From: Sphaeramia orbicularis
Lineage: Eukaryota > Chordata > Actinopteri > Kurtiformes > Apogonidae
Length of the DNA: 64,000 bases
Assembly: GCF_902148855.1 (NCBI RefSeq)
Contig: NC_043969.1
Location: 30,199,853 to 30,263,852, forward strand
Direction of reading: 5' to 3'
Shown: positions 13,538 to 26,454 of the stretch, piece by piece
Layout: each line of letters begins with the position of its first letter
How positions within the stretch are numbered: position 1 is the first letter of the stretch
The notes under the pieces: model-generated
Told to the model about the DNA's origin: nothing
What the model saw: the letters and a program-made list of their open reading frames with translations, nothing else
Databases searched by the model: none
Made by a program: the position numbers and the translations under genes

Positions 13538-16500
13538 TAAGGATATATTGATATGCAACAAAGCAGTCTGATCATCCTTATTTTTAATTTTTAAGTACCA
13601 AAACTCTGTGACTAGCATGAATACCAACTTCATCCCTCCGAATATCTGACTGAAGTTTTTGCATCATCATTAAACTTCATTCAAGCCTTGCAACACTTGA
13701 ACATTTGGAAATACAGAGATTTACAGAGACAGAGGTAGTGGTAAGGTCAGGGGCCAGGTTTCAGTAGTCAGTATCTGCACCAGACAACTGCATAGAGAAA
13801 TTTGTGCTGCTTTTGTAAAAAGGCAGTTTTTGCGCTAAGGCTCATCTGTATAAAAAGCTGATGACTCTGCAGCAAATGTCCCCATGTAAAAAGTCCATAA
13901 TTTACATCAGTGTAAATGACCGGCCTAACACTGGTGCCACCTGCATGACGCCGCATTTACCACCTCTTGTGAGAGCTTTGTGAATACAGGCAAATATTTT
14001 TGTCTCATTTGCATTTTTGTGCCTGCAAAAGCTGTGCAATCCTTTTGTGGATCTGGCCCCTGGTATGTATTGAAAAAGATTACCTGTAAGTTGCTTATTT
14101 CTCCTCGGGACATGGTATACAATCATAGCAACAAACAGGTTTTCCTTTCTGCAGCACTTTACGAGTCCCTGGACGACAGCTCTCACTGCACACTGACACA
14201 GGCACCTGTCAAATACAGACAAACTCATGCATATACAATATATAGCACAGACCTTATTATTAAGATGAAAATATGACATTAAATTACCCTAGGTATTATT
14301 TCTTGAGTATCCTTACTTGTGTACTTCCCTCCATCCATGTGAGGTCCTTGTTGATATGGACCTCCTGGCCCAGTGGCAGCGATGCATCATAGAATCCTAC
14401 TGTCACAAACTCATTCCTCCCACTTTTACTCTTCTGCCAGTTTACCAGCTCATATGTGGCCACAGGATCACCATTGGCATCAAACGAAACACTATAACCA
14501 TTGTGAGAAAAATTAACTTTCCTCAGCTGAGTGAAAACCTGTGTGAATTAATATTGTGACAGTGTAAAGATATGGTTAGCAAGAAATGAAATTCTTTTGA
14601 ACATACAACAATTATTTATCTAAAAAACACAAATTTGGGCATTTTGACTAAATATTTTTACTGATTTTACCAGACAGACCTTGGTGGATTGAATCTTAGC
14701 AAACTGGTCACATGACTTGTGGAATTTCTTTCCACACATAATGCATTGTGAATGGCATGTGCTATTGCATACACAGCCTTATACACCATGTTAGTGATTC
14801 GGAGCTGAGATGTGGTCAGTGTATGAGCTCTGGAGATTGTGTATGTCTTCAGTTCCATCACACACCCTCTCATCTGTGCCTTCACCTAAAACACAGAGGT
14901 ACAAGTGTGTTTCATTCTACAATGAGTATATATTTAACGATTTTTTTTTATTTAAACCAAACCTTGAGGGAGACTTATGAAACAAAGATGCACTAAGCAC
15001 CAACTATGTGTAATATACAGCCACTTTCTCACCTTTTCCCAGTCTGCAGTTAAAAGATTCCTCCCAGAACTTAGTAAGTACAGGGGATGCAGTCAGTTCA
15101 GAAGGAGAATATTCAGCAGGGAGTCCTCTGAGCCCTGGGATGGCAGACTGTTCAATGCCAAATCCAAGAGCTCCCACACAGAAGCTGAACCTCAACATGT
15201 CTGGATCCTGTGACCCAGGCCTCGCTGCCGATCCACTGGCGAGGAGGAAAAGGCTGACGTGACAACTCCTCCAAAAGGATCCTCATGTCTCCAGAAGCTG
15301 CAAATGCCACAATAACTGTAGATGTCGACCTGGAAGAACATTCTGTATCACTAAACTTCAAATGAAACACAGAGGAATAACAAATACAATAAAAACTGGC
15401 TTATATTATGTGTCAAATCTACACTTGTAAAAGTGTCATAGATTGTACTTCAAAAACTCACATAACCCCTGTATTGCTGTTTTCTTTTAATGCTACACAC
15501 AGGTGGCCACAAAAAGAAAGATAATATTTATTGACTGAAATTTCAAAAATATTCTGCCTTTATAAACCCAAAGAATTTTGTCTTGCAGGATGTTTCTGTA
15601 CATACCTGCGGATAACTTCAGCCACTCTCTGGATTCTGCTTCGTGGGTGGGTTCGATAGAAAGATTCAGAGTATTCCACACAGATGCCTTCTCTCTGGGC
15701 TGCATACAGGAATGATGCCATGCCATTATTCCCATAGTCTGAGTCAGACCGGATAGCCCCTATCCAAGTCCAACCAAAGTGTTTGACTAGTCTGACCAGT
15801 GCATCAGCCTGGAACTGGTCACTGGGGATTGTTCTAAAGAAGCTGGGATATTGCTGTTTATCAGACAAACACGCACAAGTGGCAAAGTGACTGACCTGAT
15901 GAAAAACAAGAAGAAACAGGTTTAGTAAAATCCTAAACAGTGAAACACAGGCAGCATCATTTTACAGACTAAAGGTTCAAACTATTACCTGAGGAATGTC
16001 AAAAGACCCAATGATGCGTGACATGGCGATTGATGGCGTTGACCCAGACTCTCCAATAATAGCCATAACCATGCCAGAGTTTGAGCAGTTCTGACTGGTG
16101 TCAAATTCCGGGTCCTGGCCATTTGTGAGCTGAAGTGCTGCTTGTACAGCAACAGGTACTGAAGCACATGAGTCATGGATTTGGTAACCGAGTGTAACGC
16201 CTGGCAGCAGCTCTGTGCTGTTGTTTATCTCACCAATGGCAAACATCATGGCAGAGGCAAAACGTAATTCGCGAGAGTCAACACTGCACAAAGACACTCA
16301 TGTCACAGGTGAAACACTCCTATCATACCATAAGAACAGTTCACAAATTTAACAAATGAAGAATAATTGTTCTGTTATGGACAACTACTGTATGCAAAAG
16401 AAATATATCCCAGAGTACCTGTTTACCAAAACAGGAAAATAGACCATATTGTTGTTTGGTTTTTACAAAAATTCATAATCCTCTCACACTCGTGTTTGTT

Positions 16501-17035
16501 GGTGTGACTTTGTTCATTATGGTGTTAGAAAATAATCATCAAAAACATGACAACAGAGACAATAGAGAATAGATACACTGACAATGAAACTCCATTGTAC
16601 TATGTGCAGCAGCACATAAAACAGTTTCAGTTTGCTGCTAGGTTATCATCACACTATTTCTATTACTAGTCTAACATCCTCTGATTCCCACATCTTCCTC
16701 TGATTTACCTCCCTGTGCACCTCAGTGGCTCAGGCATGCTGGTGTAGTCATGCATCACTGTGTGCATGTAGTAATGAAGGGAGAAGACACCTCCAATAAT
16801 GTAGTCCCCATCCATGGAGAATGCAGGTAGACGAGCATTACCCTGGAGCTTACATTTCACTGATGTTGCTTTAGTACTGACTGTGCCAGTCCCAGGCATT
16901 TGTTTAAGACCATCCCCTGATCTGTCCCCGAAAAGAGCTGAAGGATGCTCAAAGAAACCCAGAGTCAGACTCAAACCAATAAGCAGAACACAGTTAATCA
17001 TTGCTGCAGTCTTTGCATGAGTGTGTCTCTCATTG

Positions 17036-17044
17036 GTTTATATA
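17036..17044 (-). promoter_or_regulatory. TATA-like box upstream of M3
   Basis: TATATAAACCAATGA context on the minus strand, about 35 bases before the M3 ATG at 17001. Shared with M1 and M2. Confidence 0.45.
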
Positions 17045-18440
17045 GATTTTCAGAGAAATGATTTCCTCTTTCTGTGCACTAACTTACCAAACAACAGAGG
17101 GAGGGGACCTGGTGGTTTCCACTCTATCCACATGTATGTAAATCATGTATATCCTCAAAAAGTTTTTTGAGAGTTTTATTTTTACTCCACTATAACACTT
17201 TTAAATTAATATATCATCTAGTGTTTTCTAGAGATTAGTGTAGAGATTTAAATATGATTTTTTTTAAATCTCAGGTGATGCATATGGTTATGCATAAAAC
17301 TCATCTAAATTATCTAAAATTGCCTACATGCCTCTGTGAGTTGTTATTTATGTCAAACTATGTCTGGATGCATGTAGATGCCCCCACTATGTGGAATACA
17401 TTGTCATGATCAACTTGCCTTAATTGAGGAAAAAGCAAAAAAGTGATCACCATGTATGGATGAGTGCAGAGTACATCCTTCATATTTATACACAATTTCT
17501 GTCAGCAGAGGAAACAAATAAAAATAGCACATTGTCTAACTAACAGGAGCTTTGGACAAAAGGCCTGGGGCCAAGAGATAAGAGGATTCAGAATAATGCA
17601 CAAATAGATGCTAGTCAAACACACAAAATTAACATTTTTACAGACACCTCCATATAATCAGGAAAAATCATATTCAGGACAGAGCTGTGGTGACAAACCC
17701 ACATGTTATGTTGAAAAGCAAGTCAGTGAGGACACCTAGGGGGCAGACAATGAACATGTGCCAGGTGTTACTAGTAGACTGCAGGATCTCATACAATTGT
17801 CTGTAAATACTATACATTATGTAAACAGTCTATGGCTTTTCTGTGATTTTAACTGCAAATGCATTCTCTCTTATTTGCAACAATTACTGACTAATGCAAA
17901 TTAAGGCAGTAGTTGGTCCGATTACAATTTTGTGCACTGAATCTGAACAGGACTTCATATACAAAATGAAATCAAACAAGCCCCATTTTTTCTTTGCATA
18001 CTTTTGGCTGGGTTATATTATCTCAAATTTGCAATTGAGTTCAGTTTTGTTTTCTTTTAGTGTGGAGGCCATGAATGACAGTAAAGTACTGGTCTTATTT
18101 CTGGAATAGAGGAAAATATTGTCTGAGCTAGATCCTTTACTGAGTGTTTTTTTTTTTTTTTTTTTTTTTTAATGGGAAATGTGCACTGAAGAAAGGATAT
18201 TCTGGCATTAAAATTACTAAATTCCTACAAAAGAAGACTACATGAGTGTATGTGTTTTTGTAAAAGTTATTTTTTGTGTGTATTTGTTGCTAAAAGGTTG
18301 TTGTTTTACATAGTGAGGTGATATTCAAAACATTAACACGCAGACACTGAAAGGAAGGAGAACCCAACACATGCAGGTCTAAGTGATACCAATGGAGTTT
18401 GATGCTGAAATACCAGCATTTCTTCATCACAGGTGAGTTC
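17045..18440. other. Left half of the head-to-head spacer, no gene seen
   Basis: AT-rich sequence with no exon of either receptor subfamily and no other recognisable coding region. A 24-base T run lies near 18148. It is upstream of M3 and, further on, of P1, so distal control sequence for both arrays could lie here. Confidence 0.5.
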
Positions 18441-18671
18441 GATTATGGTACTTCCAAACTGTAATTCATTACAGATTACTTGCTACTGTAATTTAAAAGT
18501 AATTCCGTGCCTCACAATATTACTGTGTCACAATTGTCATGCGTTACATGACTCACCTCTTAAATAGCATAGGGTTACGCCCAATACAACACATAGGACA
18601 GCCTTGGGATGCATACATTTAAGCCCGAAGTACATGAGGACGGATAGCTCAGTAAGTAAAGCCACGGTTAA

Positions 18672-18810
18672 AGTACAGGGGTATTCAAACATGGTCTACA
18701 TATTTTAGATATTTCCCTCTTCCAGCACACCTGGTTCAGTTATGATCAGCTCATCAAGCTCTGCAGAAGCCTCATAACCATGTAATGGCTTCCAGGTGTG
18801 CGGCAAGGGG
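18672..18810. mobile_element. Degraded relative of the 20040-20241 hAT MITE
   Basis: Shares the motif ATCAAGCTCTGCAGAAGCCT and the flanking CACACCTGGTTCA / CCAGGTGTGC inverted arms with the element at 20040-20241. Its ends are eroded. Confidence 0.6.
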
Positions 18811-18844
18811 AATCCCAGCAGGAAGGCTTGCATTTTTTTAATAT

Positions 18845-18875
<31 letters not shown>

Positions 18876-18954
18876 ACATTGTACATGTTCAGACAGGGGG
18901 TGCCAAGGACACCGGTAGATAATGTCGCAATTGATAAAAAAAAAAATAAAATAA

Positions 18955-18955
18955 C

Positions 18956-18994
<39 letters not shown>

Positions 18995-18995
18995 T
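18955..18995. repeat. (TAA)n microsatellite
   Basis: About 12 TAA units following an A-rich tract. Confidence 0.95.
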
Positions 18996-19109
18996 AATAA
19001 TTCTAACTAGTCAAAGAAACGTTAGCTTACCTTGTCATTGCTGATCACAGGGGTCATGCTAACTAGCTTGTGGAAGGGTTAGGGTTAGTCATGGACATTA
19101 TGTTCGTAA

Positions 19110-19509
19110 TGCCGAATTCTGCTCCCTGCCGAAAACTGCATCCCCTTCCTAAGTTAGCCACGAAAAGTACAACATGCACCAAATTCACCATGCCACACCA
19201 GAATAGCTCCAAATTTGAGCTCCTAAAGTCATTTCACTCCTTTAGCTTCATAGGCTTATTCTGATGGGCGATGCAGTTTCCGGCAGTACCTGGTGCCGAA
19301 TTCTGCTCCCTGCCGAAAACTACAGCCCCACCCGCAGGTGATGAAGTTTGACTGTATCTGTTTTTATTGTTATATATTTTGTGTTGTGTATCTAAGATTT
19401 AACTTTTGAAAGTTTTACATAGCTTACAGTTTATACATTCTTTAATATTCAACAGACAAAAACATGGCTGACTTAGAAGGGGGGTTTCGGCAGGGAGAAG
19501 AATGCGGCA
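19110..19509. mobile_element. One and a half copies of a MITE with TGCCGAATTCTGCTCCC ends
   Basis: The end sequence TGCCGAATTCTGCTCCCTGC occurs directly at 19110 and 19294 and inverted at 19479-19509, with a shorter inverted piece (GATGCAGTTTCCGGCAG) near 19271. The 19294-19509 part looks like a complete 216-base element; 19110-19287 looks like a second, eroded copy. No clear target duplication and no coding capacity. Confidence 0.55.
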
Positions 19510-20039
19510 CAACAACCTCCATGTCTGTCTGTACTGTCCTCTGCCATCTTTACCCTTTGGCTAAACACCAACAGGAAATAGAAGTTTCCATTTTTGATTC
19601 CTTAAGGTCTCACAGTCTTGCTGTTTTGTCTTTCCTTTGAGCTATTAAATTATGGGCGTAAAGTGTGTTGTAGCGCATGCACTATTGAACATGTGCCAAG
19701 TAAAATACGACTGAAAATTAATTAGTAATACCTTACACTACTGCGTTACAGCAAAAAGTAATCTGTTACTCTAATGTATTACTTGTGTTACTCCCAACAT
19801 TATGAAGGTATAAAGTCAATGTGAATTGATGTTACTATCTTTGCTAAGGGTGTTTATCCTCACTTCAGAGTAAATTGTGACAGTTCTGACCAGGTTTGGA
19901 TGATTCCAAACAGATCTTTAGTGCAGCTATTAACAACACCTAAACTGGACTGAAAACTGAGGTGACTTGTGATTTTACTCTTATCTGTTTTCTGTCTAAA
20001 AACAGAGCTAAGCTAACAGAACTATAATGTAGCTTAAAC

Positions 20040-20241
20040 CAGGGGTCACCGACCCTGGTCCTTGAGAGCTTCTATCCTGCATGTTTTATAGATGTATCCC
20101 TTTTCCAACACACCTGATTCAAATGATAAGCCTATCATCAAGCTCTGCAGAAGCCTGATAACAACTGTCAGGTGTGCTGGAAGAGGGAAACATGTGAAAC
20201 ATGCAGGATATAGCTCTTAGGACCAGGGTTGGTGACCCCTG
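20040..20241. mobile_element. hAT MITE, 202 bases
   Basis: Near-perfect inverted ends: CAGGGGTCACCGACCCTGGT at left and the complement of CAGGGGTCACCAACCCTGGT at right. Flanking 8-mers GCTTAAAC and GCTAGAAC match at 6 of 8, a diverged hAT-size target duplication. Too short to encode transposase. Confidence 0.75.
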
Positions 20242-20674
20242 GCTAGAACTATTGGCTGATGCACCATGTGACTATGACACAGTGTTATTTTGACTGACAG
20301 TCAAAATAGCCAGCTATGAGTTTTTGTTTGAAGAAGAAAACTTCCAGATATGTGAAAACAATGAGCTTTTTACATAATTTGGTCATTGATGGATGTGGAT
20401 ACATAGATTCTGTGGTGATTTTGGTCATTGTAATTGTGTTCTGGCACACAACTTCCCTCTGCAACAGAGAGTTTGAAATGTCAATACTACATACATATAT
20501 CATATACTGCAGCAATTACTTGCTTGTCAGGAAATAAGAATTTCAACTGGTTATGCCACTAAAAGACAACAAAAAAAAAAATAACATGATGAACAAGTAA
20601 ACTAGATTGTCACTCCCACCACCATGATGGGTGGCCTGCAACTTTGATGAAGATGAGATAACATCTTCATCCTC

Positions 20675-20683
20675 TATATAATA
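20675..20683 (+). promoter_or_regulatory. TATA-like box of P1
   Basis: TATATAATA 55 bases before the ATG at 20738. An in-frame ATG at 20684 directly follows the box and would lie upstream of a TATA-directed start, so 20738 is the better translation start. Confidence 0.5.
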
Positions 20684-21370
20684 ATGAGTAACGGGGCAAT
20701 GATGATTATTAACAGGGGTAAAGACAGGAGAGCAGATATGTGGACACATTTGTGTTGGTGTGTCTGGCTGATTTTCAGTTTGTTCTTTTCTTTTGTCTCA
20801 GTCTCTTCTTCTTTTTTCTCATCTTGTAAATTATGGAGACAGTTTCATGTCAATGGGATGCACCAGCCGGGAGATGTGATTCTGGGTGGACTGTTTGAGG
20901 TCCACTACACGTCTGTCTTCCCTGAGCTGACATTTACCTCGGAGCCACAGCAGCTCACCTGCCAAGGGTAAGTCACACAAAGCAGAAACAGACAGCATCA
21001 GTCTATTTGAGGGTACTAAGCACTGTATATTGTTTTTAAATAGTTGCTAGTGTTGTGTTGCTGCCTCAAAAAGGTTCATTGTATTCTCCAGGACCCATCC
21101 CATCCTAGACACAGTCTGTTTGAACAGCTGCCATAAGGGAAGCAGTACAGGACCAAAGGCAGTTATAGTCATAAATTCTGTTTAGATATGATTTGTCGAT
21201 ATAGCAAGACTTCATTTTGTACAGCTTTGGCATCATGCAATCATGCATTTTTCATATTTCTACAGATAGAATATGTATGTTTGTTGTGTATGTTTGTGTT
21301 TTCATTAAATGTGTAACTCTTTACGGTACCTTAAACGTGATTGCATTTCTAAATTTCAATGTGAAATTAC

Positions 21371-21420
21371 TTTATTCTATTCTATTCTATTCTATTCTAT
21401 TCTATTCTATTCTATTCTAT
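21371..21420. repeat. (TTCTA)n microsatellite in P1 intron 1
   Basis: Ten perfect pentamer units ending only 10 bases before the exon 2 acceptor at 21430, so it forms the branch/polypyrimidine region of intron 1. Confidence 0.95.
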
Positions 21421-23400
21421 GTTTTGGTAGTTTTGATCCTCCAGCATTCAGACATGCAATGACCATGGCCTTTGCCATCAATGAAATCAACAGGAAGTCA
21501 GATTTGCTGCCCAATGTGACTCTGGGTTACAGTCTTTATGACAACTGTGCCACACTTGTAATTGGATTCAGTGCTGCGTTGTCACTGGCCAGTGGCCGAG
21601 AAGAACAGTTTCTGCTTCAGGACACGTGTTCTGGGACCCCTCCTGTGCTGGGTATCGTGGGTGATTCCTTCTCAACATTTTCTATTGCCACCTCGGATGT
21701 GATAGGATTATTTAGATTACCTATTGTAAGTTTTCTATATGAATATCACCTGTAGTTTGGATCTGTTGTATTCAAATGTGTGATTTTTAAAGGGTTATGA
21801 CATCTCAGCTCCACATTCTTGTACTAAACTACAGGAGATTCACAGCATGTATGTACACTTTATGCTTCTTTACAGGTGAGTTATTTTGCCACGTGTTCCT
21901 GCTTGAGCAATCGGCAACGGTTTCCATCCTTCTTTAGAACAATCCCAAGTGATGCTTTCCAGGTGAAATTATGTTCAAAGATGATAAATGCAAAATGTGT
22001 TTCACAGGACTAAAGAACTTCTTCTAAATAAGTCTCTCTACTTTCAGGTTCGTGCTATGATTCAAATTCTAAAACGTTTCAGATGGACGTGGGCAGGTCT
22101 GCTGGTCAGTGATGATGATTATGGACTCCATGCTGCCCGGTCTTTCCAGGTGGATCTGGCTGAGTCTGGTGGAGGCTGTCTGGCCTACACAGAGGTTTTA
22201 CCGTGGGGCGATAACCCATCTGAACTGATTAGGATTGTACAAATTATGAAGAAATCCACAGCACGTGTTGTCATTGTATTTGCACATCAGATCCACATGA
22301 TTCAACTCATGGAAGAGGTTGGATTTTATCTATTGATCAATTTACTATCTTCACATTATTAAGTTATTCTATTTTCATGAGTAGAAGAACAAGAAACAAT
22401 AATCATGGTAATCTTTATTTGCATGAAGAAGTAGTGTTTATTTGGACCTGAGCGTAGGAGTGGGGAAGGTAAAAATCATGAGTCCTTCCAAAACCTCAAC
22501 TTGTACAACTCAGCCATTGTAAATGCTTGCAAGGCTAATGCATCCTTTTCTCTATAAGCAACTATTGCTGATGATATATACTGATTTATTTCTCTATATA
22601 CTTACATCTCTGTAAAAAAAAAACTTAATTTTGTTGAAGAGTAGGTGTGTAATTAGATGAGCTTATGTAATTAAACAAAAATAAACTATAGAAAATAACT
22701 GATATGTATTTTATTTCCAATAATTAATCACAACACTGTATTTGTTGTGTGAACAGCATATTCAGTGTATTAATTTGAATGCATTTCCCTGGCCAGGTGG
22801 TAAGGCAGAATGTGACTGGTCTTCAGTGGATGGCCAGTGAAGCCTGGACATCAGCCGTTGTGTTACAGACTCCCCGCCTCATGCCATATCTGGGTGGTAC
22901 ACTGGGTATTGCCATCCGCAGAGGAGAAATAACAGGACTGAGGAGTTTCCTAACTGCAAGTACGTCCGATTCACAAACACACCATGGAACAGCATGGTGA
23001 GGGTTTAAAATTGCTATCAGAATGACAACTGCTACACAACATGAAGGCATTTTCCTGATAACACTTTGTTTTTAACATACTGTTTTAGTGAGGCAGTTTT
23101 GGGAACACACATTTCAGTTGTAAGTTTGCACCGCCTCCAGTAGGTTGGGTAGAAGCTGGAGGAAACACTGTGCACTGGACGAGAAGATTATAGAGAATGT
23201 GGAGACTGAGTTTTTTGGATGTTTCTAACCTGAGACCTGAGTATAATATCTACAAAGTGTATATGCGCTGGCGTATGCTCGTGATGACATGCTGCACATG
23301 TGAACCTGGTAAAGGGGCCTTTTACTGGGAACAGCTGTGCCAGTTTACAAAAAATAGAGCCATGGCAGGTATGATATTAATATTTTATTGTCTTTTTATC

Positions 23401-23462
23401 CTCGGGTTTTGTGAAAGGCACTTACAAATAAAATGTATTATTATTGGTATTAGTATTAGTAC
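23401..23462 (+). repeat. L2-type LINE/SINE tail remnant in P1 intron 6
   Basis: GTGAAAGGCACTTACAAATA followed by a TTATTATTGG run resembles the 3' end of fish L2-clade elements. Only the tail is visible. Confidence 0.4.
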
Positions 23463-25714
23463 ATAACAGTGTGTATATAACCGTTTTCACACCTTTTTAA
23501 CTGTAGTATACATACTGAAATGATCTTAAAAATATGTTGACAACAACCAAAACCTGAAAAAATAAGAGCAAAAAAAAGTATCATGTTAGTAAGCAGATTT
23601 ATGAGCTATTTGAGGTGATAAATTCCATTACTGTCATTGTTATTAATGTGAGGTGTGTGGTTAATTTGAAGAGTACTGAGTACAGTCAATAAACTTAAAT
23701 GTATTCTTATAATCAGGGACAGATCTATAGAGAATCTTGTGACCTAAACTTTTCCCTAACTTTTGTATTCTTAAAGCTATAGTTCTAAAAACAAACACAA
23801 TGTCCACAAGTTTTTTTAAAGCAAGAAATTAAGCAAAGATATTCCTCACAGATCCTAGATGAAGTATTGGAACTGGTTTATAGACCACAACTTTTACTTT
23901 TGGTGAAATATTTTCATTCTCTGATTCATACTTAAATTTTTAAGAGCTGCACATGTTAAACATTGGTCCAGTTCCAGTTGTGCATTAACACACATGGGTA
24001 GAGTGTTGATACAAGGCATGTCATAACAATTAACAGTTTAAAGTGTTTTTGTGGATCTTCTGTTCAGTTCATTTCATATACACTGGGTTCCTGCATATCG
24101 TCCTTCCATACCACCGCTGTACTACTTATAATAATCATATAGAGGTATTTCTCTCACAGTCTTTATTTGGTTTGTTTGATTTCTGTATCATAGCTCATGT
24201 ATTACTTGGAAAAGGTGAACTTCACCACTCCATTTGGAGACCAAGTATCCTTTGATGAGAATGGTGATGCTTTACCGATATATGATGTAATGAACTGGCA
24301 GTGGCTCCCAGATGGAACAGCAAAGGTTCAAAATGTGGGTGTGGTTAAGAAGGTGGCCTCCAGAGGGGAAGAACTCACACTTGAAGAAGAGAAAATCTTT
24401 TGGAATTTTATATCCAAAAAGGTCAGTCGTGAATTCTGTTGCTTTTGACCTAATCTGATACACAGTGCAACATCGAATGATATGAAACAACACTAAAACC
24501 TTTTCCTGCAGCCACCACAATCAGTGTGTAGTGACAGCTGCCCTCCTGGTACTCGCAGATGTCCAGAAAGAAGGGACAACCAGAGTGTTGTTTTGACTGC
24601 ATCCTGTGTTCTGAGGGAAAGATCAGCAATAACACCGGTAGGATTTTACATAGTGTAAGGTGGAAATAATTTACAATATGCACTGTATTACATGAATTCC
24701 CTACTCTCTTAGACTCCATGGAGTGCACCAGTTGTCCAGAGGATTTCTGGTCCAGTCCCCCAGCGTGACCACTGGTGTTCCTAAGAAAACTGAGTTCCTC
24801 TCCTACCATGGAGCCTCGGGTATCTGCTTGACCACTTGCCTCACTTTTAGGCACATCTACTTGTGTTGCAGTCCTGGGGATTTTCATTCATCATCGCAAA
24901 ACACCAATAGTACGAGCCAATAACTCAGAGCTGAGTTTCCATCTTCTGGTGTCTCTTAAACTGTGCTTCCTGTGTTCACTGTTGTTCATCGGTCGTCCCC
25001 AGACTATGGACATGTCAACTGAGACATGCAAGCATTTGGGATCAGCTTTGTGCTTTGTGTCTCATGTATTCTGGTGAAAACCGTGGTGGTTCTGGCTGTA
25101 TTTAAGGCCTCGAAACCAGGAGGTGGAGCCAGCCTCAAGTGGTTTGGTCCTCTACAGCAGAGAGGCACCGTTTTAGCTCTTACATCTGTCCAAGCAGCAA
25201 TCTGCACAGCTTGGCTTGTCTCTGCATCTCCAGCTCCACATAAAAACACTGAATATCATAATGATAAAATAGTTTATGAGTGTGTAGTTGGATCTACACT
25301 TGGTTTTGCAGTGTTACTGGGTTTATATTGGTTTTCTGGCTATTCTCAGCTTCCTGTTAGCATTTATGGCAAGGAATCTTCCCGACAACTTCAATGAGGC
25401 CAAAACTCATCACTTTCAGTATGTTGATCTTCTGTGCTGTGTGGGTGGCCTTTGTCCCTGCTTATATTAACTCTCCAGGTAAATATGCAGATGCAGTGGA
25501 GGTGTTTGCCATCCTGGCTTCCAGTTTTGGTCTCTTAGTGGCGCTGTTTGGACCCAAATGTTATATAATCTTGTTAAACCAGAGAGAAAACACAAAGAAA
25601 GCCATCATGGTAGAGGTACCATTAAGATGTGAAATCAATATCAGTTAATCCTACAAATGCACTATTTTAAAAATATCCGTCATGAAAGTACATGATTAAA
25701 GACATATAAAGAAC

Positions 25715-25720
25715 AATAAA
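25715..25720 (+). terminator. Polyadenylation signal of P1
   Basis: AATAAA 67 bases after the P1 stop. No other signal nearby on this strand. Confidence 0.4.
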
Positions 25721-26454
25721 ATGAATTTGCAAAATGATTACTTTTTTGTCTCACTACATTCTGAGAATTTAACTTCAATTGTAATAACACTGGTTGGGTA
25801 ATGAATTGGAAATGCATTCATCACTTTTTTTATCATTACTTTAGGATTGTAATGTAACTACATGTGGCAATAGAAAAATGATGGGAAATGAAGTGCAAAC
25901 ATTTAGTCAAATCATGGAATTTGCAGACACATAATGTTCGGTATTAAGTTTTAACTAAGTCACTAACTATTCTTTCCTCAAAATAAAATATCAGTATTTT
26001 ACTTTTCAACTTAGGCCAATTCTATATTAATTTCTTATAACCACTTGTTTGCTTTTCTGTTATTGCTTTTTGACTTCATATGTAGTAGCTTCAATGTAAT
26101 ACCGAATCGTGTAAATAAGTAAGTGCACATCAGTTAGTCTGTGAGAACCATGAATGTTCCTAATCAAAAAAGACCTTTTTATTTTCAGAGTTAATCATGT
26201 TAAATGATTTACTATTTCTAAAATACTTTTCCATTCACCACACATTCATTTTGAAATGTGCAGAATTCCCTCCACCCACCACTGCCCATGTTGTAATGGG
26301 CGGTAGATTTAACAATGACGAGACACAATGTTGTTGTACACATATAAATGAAGTAGCATGCATTAACATCAGACACATATTGTCAGGAAAAGCAGAGAGC
26401 GGCAGTGATGACGTTATTGATATTTATTATATCTTAAGTGTTTATGTGATCTCA
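25721..26454. other. P1-P2 spacer
   Basis: AT-rich, no coding exon seen. Near its right end a CATATAAAT box (26341) and a GATGACGTTA motif (26407-26416) precede P2; the second resembles TAATGACGTA upstream of P3 and P4. Confidence 0.45.

Larger units (their letters stand above)
11623..17001 (-). pseudogene. M3: V2R/OlfC-type receptor, all exons present, several frame breaks
   Basis: Eight exons, minus strand: e1 17001-16709, e2 16283-15989, e3 15895-15606, e4 15329-15033, e5 14885-14680, e6 14538-14317, e7 14205-14084, e8 12500-11623. Exons 1-3 and 6 are open and of expected length, so M3 is the best template for the minus subfamily. Ligand-domain landmarks: [68 protein letters not shown]. 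Breaks: e4 has one extra G after GTCACAG; e5 has +1 and -1; e7 is 122 rather than 124 bases; e8 has one-base losses in ATCGTCAGGGCCAATAAC, near GATAATTTT and near AAGTTTATC. It heads the minus array and faces P1 across a 3.7-kb spacer. Could be a real gene hidden by assembly indels. Confidence 0.85.
18448..19800. mobile_element. Candidate DNA element with ACAGATTACTT ends, hosting other repeats
   Basis: The left block (18448-18505) contains ATTACAGATTACTTGCTACT, and the right block (19727-19800), read in complement, contains GTAACAGATTACTTTTTGCT and begins TGTTGGGAGTAAC. These look like diverged inverted ends of a common fish DNA repeat. Between them lie a diverged hAT relative, a T run, a TAA microsatellite and another MITE. 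Confidence 0.4.
20738..25648 (+). pseudogene. P1: V2R/OlfC-type receptor, 9 exons, 3' half frame-broken
   Basis: Exons: e1 20738-20967, e2 21431-21725, e3 21876-21962, e4 22048-22317, e5 22797-22996, e6 23089-23368, e7 24194-24421, e8 24512-24637, e9 24713-25648. Exons 1-4 and 7 are open and have subfamily lengths. The signal peptide is WLIFSLFFSFVSVSSS; ligand-domain landmarks are [20 protein letters not shown] and [19 protein letters not shown]. Exon 5 is 200 bases (not a multiple of 3), e6 has several indels (CAGTTGTAAG, GGAAACACTG), e8 is +2, and e9 has at least eight, mostly an extra base in a run (CCCCCAG, GGTTTATATT, CCAAAACTC). First gene of the plus array, divergent from M3. Either a decaying gene or poorly polished sequence; AATAAA follows at 25715. 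Confidence 0.88.

Noticed and set aside
20285-20537. Overlapping frames on both strands just before P1
   Set aside because: AT-rich spacer with no similarity to a receptor exon and no promoter or splice context.
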